Assembly (NCBI GenBank): GCA_943736015.1
Contig: OX031058.1
Span: 18,625,001 to 18,689,000, forward strand
Length of the DNA: 64,000 bases
Direction: 5' to 3'
Origin: Tridacna crocea
Lineage: Eukaryota > Mollusca > Bivalvia > Cardiida > Cardiidae
The position numbers were made by a program, and so were the translations under genes. Under the pieces are notes generated by a model. That model searched no databases. It was given only the letters and a program-made list of their open reading frames with translations, and had not been told where the DNA came from. Shown here one piece after another: positions 37,301-49,300 of the stretch. Numbering within the stretch: position 1 is the stretch's first letter; every line of letters starts with the position of its first letter.

Positions 37301-40300
37301 ACATAGAAAAGTTCTCACCTCTTAAATAATGGGCTTTTAAGAATTCGGGGCTTGCTTTAACTATAGGTGGATGATTTACCATAACCTGAAACCATATACA
37401 TGTATTAAAGTGGCATCCAACCAGATTTTAGTTCACAATTTTTTTTCTCTTAATATTCAGTTATTGACAAACACTGCTAAATTTTATCCATTTGCAAAGA
37501 TAGCTTTAAAACATGACAACATTTAACTCATTAGGAGTTAAGGAGTTTTTTGTACTCTCTGAAATTTCTTATCCTGGTAGTCTATGGTATTGTCATTGTT
37601 TCATTTACAGGGTAAATCTGTTTATAACACAGTAAAATATTGGATGGCTCAACAGTTTAGGAGGTTATTATGAGTTCAAGTCTTACAAAAGGCAAAATTT
37701 TATATCCTTTATCAAAATAGCAGGTTTCAATGACTAGAGATGAGAGCTTTAAAAACACTGTAAGGAAGGGAAAAGATGCTGGTAAACAGCATTTTCTCTC
37801 TTTCTCACAATGTGCTTTATCCTTTCATATTTAAGTTGTGAACTTCAGCCAGATTTAACTGGTTGCCTGCAAAAGCCTTCAGTTTGGCCTGGTCATCTCG
37901 CAAACAGTTCATCCATTACTTTATTTTTCTCAAATTACTGAAAAACAGGCACATCTCTTAATTTTTTTCATAAAAAGTATCAACTTTCTTTCTTTCCCCC
38001 TTCCCTTCCAAAAAAATTGGTCAAACCTGGTTTAATACTCCTGCAGATGACCTCTCACTGCAGACCACTGTTGAAAACATTGTACCAAATGGATATATTG
38101 CTCAACTTCTCTGTGTAAAGCCATTTGCTAAAAGTTTGTTGCAAGATGTAAGAAGTCTTTTCATTTCAGTTTTTTTCTATAACGATGGACTACATATACC
38201 AGCCAGCAAAATTATACCGATTTAACCTTTCACCAAGCCACATGATTTCAGACTTTCCCAAAGTGAAATCATTTGCAAATGAGAAAATGTGCCCAAATGA
38301 CTGGAACTTTCTCAAGAAATGAAGATAACATTGAGAGAAAAAGAGAAATGCTGGTAAATATCTTATTTTCCCATATTGTTTTCAAAAGTCATTAAGATAG
38401 GAGATTGTTCAGAGAAGCGTGGAAATAATCAAATCAACTAACCATAGTTAGGAATCTATTAGCCAATCCCCAGACTGAAACGCAATTGTTACATAAAATA
38501 TTCCTCCATGAAAAACTGCCACCAACTGCCTCATCTTAGTATGGAATGCAACAAGTGGCTTAAAATGCAAGTTATGCGTAGTACCAGTACAAAACATTCC
38601 AGAAAAGCATGGACTGGTGTGATGCTACTACAATATAGTAGCTGAAATAATGTTTACGATAGTGTTAACCCATTCCCACACAATCCCTACTTTTGACGAC
38701 CCCGAGAAAGAAGCCTTTGGAAAACATTGTGAGAAAAGGAGAAAATGCTGTTAACCAGCATTTTCTCCTTTTCCCACAATGTTTTCTACCCTTCACAAAA
38801 CAAATTTCAAATTTTCAGTCACTTTTATTTTGTCGTCTGCAAATGCTTTCAATTTGGACCAGTCTAAAATTTTCTTGTGTGGTAAAGAGTTAAATACCAT
38901 GCAAACATACAAATTGCTGAGGATAATGGGTTCAATGCATGACTTACTTTTGTTGCTGCTTTCACTCCCTCATAAAATTTTCCCTTTGAGACTGTAGAAA
39001 GAGCCTTCATGTACCCACATTTATCATTCACTGGGTCCTCATCTAGACATCTCTGTTGATGTATTAAGAATCAAAATTTGAGAAAGCAAATGTTTTAACT
39101 CTTTCACAAAATTTTACACAGGTCCAAATTGACAGTGTTTCTATGCAACATAGTATATGAGGCACAAATAATGGAATTTGTCTGTGAAAGGTAAGAAAAC
39201 ATTGTGGGAAAAGGAGAAATGCATATTTTTTTTTCTCCACATTGTTTTCCAAAGCCTTCTTTGTTAGGGTCATTAAAACTAAGATTTGTGTGGTAAAGGG
39301 TTAAAAATGGAAAATCTAACACTTTGCTTACAACAAGGGAAAGGAGGGAATGCCTTTAAATAAATCAGCACTTTTCCCATTTCCCACAATGTTTCCTACT
39401 TTTGGAAAACCCTTCCCATCACTTACGATAATATCCGCAATGTTTTCAATATAAACAACCTAGCATAGTCTCATCTGGTAAATTCTAACCCCCCCCCCCC
39501 CAAAAAAAAAAAAAAAAAGACTTCACACTCACACCTTTCGCAGACTACAAATACAATCTGGTTCAAATGATTAGATATGTCTTTAAACCATTGCCGCACA
39601 ATCCCTACTTTTGATGACCCTGAGAAAGTAGCCTTTGGAAAACATTATGGGAAAAGGAGAAAATGCTTGTAAACAACATTTTCTCCTTTTCCCATAATGT
39701 TTTCTACCCTTCTTAAAACAAATTTCAAATTTTCAGTCACTTTTATTTTGTCATCTGCAAATGCTTCCAATTTGGAAAAACCTGAAATTTTGTTGTTTGG
39801 TAAAGAGATAAAAAGGTATAAACCATTGCTAGACAAGGAGAAAGAGCTGGCTACCAGCAATCTCCTTTTCTATTCAAGTTTTCAAGTCTTTTTTTCTAAG
39901 GGTTGTAAAAACTCCAGATTATTTGGTTAAGGTTTAGTCCTGTTTTTAGGAAATTCTGTGAAGAAGGCTTGTAAAATGAAACCAGGTAACTGGTAACCAG
40001 TAATATCTCCTTTTCCCACAGTGTTTTCTATCTTTCCACAGCCAAAACCCTTCCTTTAACTCTTTACCCCACAATGACAACTTTGAATGCCCCTGAAAGA
40101 GAAGGCTTTTGAACACATCATGTGAAAAGGAAAAAAAAAAGCTAGTTACCAGTATTGTCATCTTTTTCAAAAATGTTTTCTTCCCAATCAACCATTTCAT
40201 ATGGGCCACATTGAAACTGTCATCTGCAAATGCTTTTAATTTGGACAGGTCTAAAATTTTTTCATGCAGTATAGGGTTAAGCCACATACAAGGTATGGTA

Positions 40301-43300
40301 AAAAAATTCTCGGTCTCTTATACTTTAGAATACCTAGGAATGAAAGATTGGTCATTATTTTGGGGGCCCATCTTGCCGAGACAATGGACATCCAAAAGAT
40401 GATTGTCAGGATTGACTGAACTGCCTAAATACTTATATCTAATCTACTGTCTATATCTTACAGGTTTTGCCTTCTGTCACACATGAACAACCTGTGCACA
40501 ATATTTTCATCTGTGGTTGTTAATTTGGGGTGCCCAGACTGTTCATCGTCTTTAATGCTCCCCCTCCTAAATTCAATAGCCCACTTCTTCACTATGCTAT
40601 AAAAATAAAGTCATTTCCAAGAGTTTCCATGAAGTTTGTAAACACAAATTTCATTGGAAGACATTTCCTTCTTACAGAGGTACTTTATTACTGCTCTAAC
40701 TTCACTTTTCCCCATTTTGTGAGTTGACACATTCTTCTCTTTACAGTGACTTCCTGGTGTAATCGAAAGCATTTCACCATCATAAAATAACAAACTACTC
40801 ACCTCAAAATCTGACAATGCTGCTTCAGGTTCACCAGTATGATAAAATAAATCTCCTCTAAGTTGTAAGGTCAGAATGTGGTAACTATTTATAGATAAGG
40901 ACTGGTTGAACTTATTTTTAGATGCTCGGAAATTCCCAACTTCCCTGAAAATACAAAGAGTTAGGTTATTTTGCCTCCAAAGCGTTAAGTTTGAACCCTT
41001 TACCACACAATCCCTCATTTTTACCAAACCTATGTTAAAGTCTGTTTCTATTAATACTGTAGATCAAGGCCTGAACGGTTGTATAAAAAGGTAGAATGAC
41101 CACTTTTCATACAGAAAACGTCACAAAAATAAAAGGTGTCGACCCTGGTCAGCCTGTGTAATTCGCACAATCTGACCAAGGATAACACTTTTCACAGTTT
41201 CCAGATGGTCTCTTTTTGCATGACAGATCATATTTTTAAAAGTCTTTTTTATAAGAATTGTAAACTCTTGAGACAGTCAGGAAAAGGGCTAGGACAAAGA
41301 TTATTAGTCAATCTGTCTGTGACAGTACAGGGCTTGTAACATGGAGGTTCTGAGCTTGAATCCCAGCTCTGCCACAATTTGTTTAAGGAACTGATGAGTA
41401 TCATTGAGGCAATGAGTATTTCTTCTACCTGAATGCCTGTGCTATACTTGTGCATGCATCAAGGTGTTCACTGTCCTTTTTCAAAACTTCTTTAAAAACT
41501 TCTATGGCATTCTGAAAGAATTAAAGCAAAGAATCGAGAGCAATTATGACAAGTTATAAGAAATTGTTTCTCAATCAATGTAAAATAAACATGTTAAAAT
41601 TAGGAATTAATTAAGAAAGGAAAAAAAAAAAAAAATAAGTATAATAGTAATAATCCCATACATCAAAATAAAAGTAATGAAAGCACATTGTGAAAGTTAT
41701 GTGGCAGTTGACATAACAAAATGTTTGAGTTTCTCTTTGTTGTTAACATCTTGAGACTAACCATGACCTCTGTGGTATTCAACCCAAACCATTCTTTGTG
41801 AACGAAAATTATCATAAAAAGACTGCTTAACTAATTGTGGCAATTTTGTTATTCAAAACACAATGTGATATTCACATAAATGTCATTTGATTTCTTCACT
41901 TCAAAGCATTTTCCCTTGGGAAAAGTACATTTTTCCAGTCTCAAAATCAACTCTGAGGGAAAAACAGAAAGCTTTCCTGAGAATACTCTGCAGACACTGA
42001 AAACTAGTTCTATCCAGAAGCATGTAGATGCCAAAGGAGAATTTTTTCAAAAACAGAGGCAGGGAAAATGTAGCATGTGCCTGCAGGCTCTGGTGATTAA
42101 GGCCCCGTGTTATGACTGAAAGTTTGCTTTAGTGAAATGTATATGATGGATTCAACATTTCTTATGAACCATCTAGAAAGACGGGAATATTAAGCACGTT
42201 AGTTTGAATATAAAGTGAGATGCATAGTCTGTAAGTCCACCTGTCAGTTTTCAAAAACCTTGTCATAGACATTTGGTGCACATGGTGATAAAAAAAGTTA
42301 CTGAGGGCCCTATTTATACTAGACCAAATACAAATAAAAAGATGGAAAATCCAAAATATCCAAAAGTTAAAAGGGGACTAGTTCACCTATCTACATACCC
42401 TGACTTTTCCCCTGTAGTACTGTGAGAGTCCCAAATAGAACAAATTCTGTACATCATCGCTATCTGATCTCTCAAGATTTTTTCTGAAATCAGCTTCAGC
42501 TGCAACAAAGTCCTACAAATTGAAGAAAAATGGTTAACGTATTTGTGTATACAATAAACCCAATATTTGGATGTGAAAATATGACTGCTCCCTTATGTGC
42601 AACCTGATTCTGGATTCACAGATAGAGCGACAATTCCGTGGCTATATTCTCAAAAGAAATTCCTTTTGGCAGCAGAAAAAAATCATAACTATTTAATATT
42701 CATTATTTCTTTTCATTTTGACAACTCCTTATCAGACAATAAAATTCTAGAGACATGTTTTCAAAAGTTGTCTTCTCAAGGAGAAAATGCTGGTAACCAG
42801 TTTCTTCTCCTTTTCTCTCAGTTTTCTCAACCAAGGACTAATACTATCATTTGAAAAGAATCTATATTCTAGAGGTAAACTCTATTTTAGCCCTTACGTA
42901 ACCAGCACTTTCTACTCTCTCCTCAAAGCTTTCAAAAGCTTTCTCTGTCAGGGTCATTAGAACTCTGTATTGACCAACCATTCTTAAGAACGTTCCTGGT
43001 CTCAATCTACAGAATTTTCTAAATTTGAAAGTAAAACAACTTCTGATTGGATAAACCATTTTTGTTGTATAACTTTCAAATTTAGAAAATCCTGGACACT
43101 GTGACCAAGAACGTTCTAAAGAATGGTTGGTGAATACAAGCCCTGGCTGTTTAGTACAGGGTTAAACAAAACGGCCAGGCTAAAAATAACTGTTAGATTT
43201 ACAATGTAAAACTGGTCATCATAACATTTCTACCTCAAGTAAAATATATAGGACCCCTCTAGCAAACATGGCTTTACTGTGACGACCACAGTCTATCACT

Positions 43301-46300
43301 TTAGTTAAATCTTCTACAGCTTTTTGATACAGTCCAAGTGAAATATACGCCTGAAAAAACAGAGAGAAAAAAAAATGTGAATTAAATCCCTACGGGAAAA
43401 AGTGTCCCCAGTACATGTACCATATTTGAACCACAAACTCCTGTACAGCCACTGCACACTATCTACAAAGCTACCTAGACTGCTTGATATCTATGCCACC
43501 AATTATCATAACTCTCCTTCACCTCCTGAATTTTGGAGACACCCAACTCCCCTGGATTCTTCAAAAACTTTCAGACCTTGCAACAACTTCTGAAAATCCC
43601 AGAGCTAAATCCTTTGATGGCAAAAAATAGGCCAGTACAGGATTTTAATCTGAGACCTTTGCTTAAAGGGGGGAGTGCTTTGACCACTGAGCTATCCAGA
43701 CCGCTCCACATCTGGGCTACTGCCTATGACAATACACAACTTTTTTTTCTTGAAACACAATCACAAGTCAAAACATTCAATGCATGCCCAAAATATGATT
43801 ACAATAGAAGGGCACAACACTAACTTGTGTCAAATGTACACTTGGTAGCATTTAATAATGTCAGTGTTTTCAATTCATTCAGTAAAGTCTAATAATTTTT
43901 CAGCAACAACAAATCTCTTTTGGCAGGGGCCTTCTGCCTGGGTATTACTCATGTCAAAATCACCTACATCTCCTGATAGAACAGTACATACAGAGGTATT
44001 TCAAGGCAAGTTTTCTTGATATCTTCAATTATTTTTATGATTTGTGGTTTTTCAAATCAAGTTGTCCAATTCACTTATCCTACAGGATGAGCTGGTCTTG
44101 AACAAATCCTCAAGCCCAGTGATTAGATTTGTCCTTTGAAAAGTTTGAAAAGGTAGTGGGAAAAGGAGAAAATGCTTTTTGCCACTATTTTCTCCTTTTA
44201 CAACATAGTTTTCAAACGCTTTCTGTCCAAAGCTTGTAAAAAATAAAAAAAAAATTTGTAGAGGGCTAAGCATCAAGTTAAAACTTTAATCTATCTGAAA
44301 AATCCCTACTCAAAAAACACTGCTTTTCTAGAGTTCAAGTATCAGGCAATGATCCATTTTTCTCCTCATTAAGAAAGTATCATATGTTATTTCATAGGGT
44401 AAAAAATCAAATTTCTAACATATCTTAAAACAAAATTAAAAGTCTATACTTTTAATGAAGGTTAAATATTACAAAATCTGATAAAAATCCCTTTTTCTCA
44501 CCTCTGCTCTTCTTTCATATGCTTTCACAAATTTACTGTCATGCTGAAGTACTTCATTAAAATCGTCCACAGCTAAACTTGCATATTTGTGATCCTTTTA
44601 AAATAAACAGAAATGCAAAAAATTCAGAACTTTGAAAAAAAAAAAAAAAACATTAAAAAGTATCCAAAGCTAGTTTTTCAATAGGATAGACAGTTAATCT
44701 AAAAAATTAAGTATTATGGGGAAAAAGGAGAGATGAATCTTAATTCTTTATCACACAGTGTGACTTTAACAATGTTGAGGAGATATATTTCTAAAAAAAC
44801 ATAGCAAAAAGAGAAAAGCATGCTGGTGATTTTTCTTTTAACTCTTTACCAAACGATGAAATTTGAGGTCATAGAGAAACTTCAGGTTACCAGGACATTC
44901 TCTTTTTCCCACAATGCTTTCTAATTAATTATTTCTAAAGGCAATCAAAACTCGGATCTGTACAATAAAAGAGCAGCAACAGTCATCCCAGCATTTTGCA
45001 GCACTATGTCTACTGAAATTTCATCTGGTAACAGCCTGAATTTTTTAAAAACTGATGAAATATTTAATCCTTGAAGTGCTGGAACTGACTAATCCACACT
45101 GTCTGCCACATATTCTGGCAAAACCAACCTCAAAAATAAATAGAGAACTTGAGCTTATTTTTTCTTTCTAAATATGGCTAAACAGTAACTGAAAGAGTAT
45201 TTACTAAGTTTGACATCAACAGTGTACAGATATGAACAATTTTTGTTCTTACATGTAAGCACTTGTCCAAATTAACCCCTCTGGGTGTATAATTATTTTG
45301 TGGCTTTTTGCAGGACTAGTGGTGGGAAAAACTAATTTGCCCCAGTGGCCATATAATTCACCTTTGAGGAACAATCAGTTAATCATGTATCACATTAATG
45401 CACTTGGCTATATTCTTTACAAAAATTTATAGTTCTTTCACATTTATATTTAATGATTTGTGCATGAAACTTAATCAAATGTATAGGTCTCTATTTTGTG
45501 GGCAACTCATCCCAACTATTTCAATGTAATTCCTCTCCTTATTTTTGTTTAGAATAGTTATCTAATACCTTGTTCAATTGATGAATCTGGGATGCTATAT
45601 CAATGAATAAATTAGGTATAACTATGGAATAGGTCCAGTTGGATACCCATTAACTGCATTGTATGGTGTTTTTAACATTGTTTCCAACATTATTTCAGTT
45701 ATATTGCAACAACAAGTGCACTTATACATGCTTTCCTGGAGTCTCCTTTACCAGTGCTTTGCACCGTTTTCTTTCCAAGCCACTGGCTGCTGAAACAATG
45801 GTCTGTGGTGAGAGAAGAATGAATCCTGTTGCAATGACTATCATCAATCCTCGGAAAGAAATTGGGAGAGCCAAGGATCAAACCCACATCCCACAGTTCT
45901 TAAGTCATGCATGCAACTGACTGAGCTACAGGGGCCTGTCACAGTGGAGGCCAACTGCTACACTTCCACATATCAGGGTGTTCATCCGCCATTATAAGCT
46001 GGTACCTTTTGTATCTTCAATCACTATCAGGTGGATGTGCCACAAAGACTGAATACAGGCTACCAGTTTTACTGTTGTTGTCAATGAAAGGAAAAACCCG
46101 CCAAGCATGAAGAAAATGTGCGTTTGCAATCAATAAAGTCAGGGGTAAAATCTTTTTAATTGAAATGATGGCTGGATGATCTAGGTTTTACTTTCATGTT
46201 GTGTTTGGTGATTGATATAACTACTTTTCACTTTCCAGAAAATGTCCTTGACGAGCAGAATGAGCTTTTCAGTTATTTTACTCACCCAAAGCCTAAAGTT

Positions 46301-49300
46301 ACTCACCAATGCAAGCAGGTGAGTAGAATTGTTCACCCTTGCCGAGGAGAACTCAGTAAATGAAATGGACATTCTCAGTCTGTACTATAGATGCAGACAT
46401 TGGAATTTAACCCTGTACTCCATAGATACTCATTTCTACGCATTGCTTGAAGGAGCCTTTGCAAAACATTGTGGCAAAAGGTGAAATTGTGACGAGCAAT
46501 TTCACCTTTTGCCACAATGTTTTCTACACTATCAAAAGGTGTCATATACACATAAGAAATGGCTTCATCCTTGCTGTTATTTAGGGTCAATTAGAGATAC
46601 CATAGAATTGCCTTATGGGGTAAAGGATTAAAAGCTCTTTAGTCAGAAAATCTGGCAAAGAAGCAGTCACTGTAGATCCAAGATAAGACTTCACATTCTG
46701 TGCACTCTGATCTTGTTCTACATTCATTGAAAATCTATTCATCCTTAAGTAGTACAATGGAGAAGAAAAGCAACATCATTTTTGAATCTCTGAATCAATG
46801 AAAGAAAAAAGGAAAACTTACTTTTAGACCTTTTCTTGTGTAGGCCACACCTCTCATAAAGTATCCGGCCATAGAATTTGGTCTAGAATTCACAAGAGCA
46901 TCAAATGTCCGCAGGGCCCCCTCTATATTACCTGCATTTAACATCACTAGTCCTACAGCTGAAATGAAACAGTTAAATCTTTACCAAACGACAAAATTTT
47001 AAACAGGTCCAAGTTGAAAGCACTTGCAGACCACAAACGTTAAATGTTACTTAAGAGTTGAAATTTGCTTCCAGCTGGGTTGAAAACATTGTGGAGAAAA
47101 GGAGAAAATGCTGGTTACCAGCATTTTCTCCTTTTCCCACAATGTTTTCAAAAGGCTTCTATCTCAGGGTCGTAAAAACCAGGGATTCTCTGGGAAAGGG
47201 TTAAATTGAGATATAACTGACCTGATAAGCTAAATGGATCACGACTATTTATCCACTTTTCTTACATTCAGTTTGAGACTAAGGTGTTTAACTAGTAACT
47301 ATATGTGCTATTTTTGCCACACAATTCCATATCTTTTAAACCCAGAGGACAATGGCATTGAAAAAGTGTCAGAAAAAGAAAAATACTGGTTACCAGCATT
47401 TTCTTCTTTTCTAATAATACTTTAAGAAAACTACTCTCCTTTACTCCATTTAACTCATAATAGTGCGGTAAAGAATACAGAAAAAATAATCCTAGAACAA
47501 CAAACATGAATGATGAGTTAGGATGGTTCCTTGTCATGCACAAAATTTAACCATAGTAAAACCTTTGGATTCAGATCAGCCTGTGTGGAGGATGCAGACT
47601 TCAATGGGTGAAATACTTTTCACGCAATCATTAATACACCACCTTTTCACATATAGCCTGCAACACATAAAAAGGGGCAGTTGGACATTTGCATAAAGTG
47701 TTGTCTCGGATCAGCATGCGCAGTTTGTGCTGGCTAATCTGAAACAACACTTTCCTTTCTTAACTCATTACCAAACGACAAAATTTTAGACCTGTCCAAA
47801 TCTAAAGCATTTGCACATGACAAAATAAAAGTGACTGAAAATTTGAAATTTGTTTTGTGAAGGGTAGAAAACATTGTGGGAAAAGGAGAAAATGCTGGTT
47901 ACCAGCATTTTCCCCTTTTCCCACAATGTTTTCTAAAGGCTTCTTTCTCAGGGGCGTCAAAAGTAGGGATTGTGTAGTAACGAGTTAAATAATCTTATCT
48001 TTTATTCAGTCTACCAGGCAAAAAACTCTAATTAAAGTCATAAAGTTCCCTCTCAGATTAGCCTGAGCAGATTGCGCTGGCTGATCTGAGATAACACTTT
48101 ACACCACTTTCCGAATATTCATTTTCATGTGTTGCAAGCCATATACGACTCATATGATGATATTATTTTATAGAGGTTTCCAAAAGCTGGATGTCACAAA
48201 TTAAAAAAACATTTAAATTTGTTTTTACCCAGTTTGTCTATATCAGTATCCCCAGTTGGAAATTTAAAATTGTTCTTACCCAAAGGTTTGTCTATATCAG
48301 TATCCCCTGTTGCCATGGGAACCATGTGTCTGTAAAGTATTTCCTCCGCAAGCTCCTACCAAAGAAAAAAGAGCATGTACGGGGAGACATGAACATTTCT
48401 TCCTTCACCAAATACTGGTAATCCCATCTTAAGGGGGGGGCAATACAGTTTGATCTTGGCCTTGATAATCATAAGGACATGACAGTTTATCTTAAGTTGC
48501 GGAAGAAAAAAAAAAAGGCTGAAGAAGAAAAAGAAGACACCACCTGAGGGAAACAAACATACAACCTTCAAAACTGTAGTCAGCAACTCTTCTAACTGAG
48601 CTATGGAACCAACAGATATTTTATTGTTTAAAAGTGTATTTATCTCATGATATGCAATAACAACTATACCATTTACTTAATCATTATGTGGTTAGGAGTT
48701 AAAGGAAGAATGATAGATGCATACTGTACATTTAATCTATTTGTGACCCATCACCCAAAAAGGGACCTTCTGGGAACTGTGAAAAGTGTCATCCCTGGTC
48801 AGACTGCAAATTACACAGGCTGACCAAGGTTGACATATTTCCTTTTTATGATATTTTCAGCATGAAAAGTGGTCCTTCTACTTTGATATACAACCATATT
48901 TGAACTTTCAACTTAAATTGACCTACAGTCATTTTTGATCTGCTTTCATCTGATTGGTGTGTGGAATTCCAAGATTGTCCCTTTTTCATGTGACGGGCCA
49001 CATTTGTATAAGGTTGGCTTTTTCTATAGTTCAAAACTTAACTCTTTACTACACATCCCGACTTTTGACGACTCGGAGGAACAAAGCCTTTGAAAACGTG
49101 GGAAAAGGAGAAAATGCTCCTTTTCCCACCATGTTTTCTACCCTTTCAAAATCAATTTTCAATTTTTGATTTCATATTTATTTTGTTGTCTGCAAATGCT
49201 TTCAATTTGAACAAGTCCAAACTTTTGTTGTTTGGTAAAGAGTTCAATACCTAAAAGCCAACCAAATGCCAAAGGGTTAGTATTAATGCTGCTAGATCAG

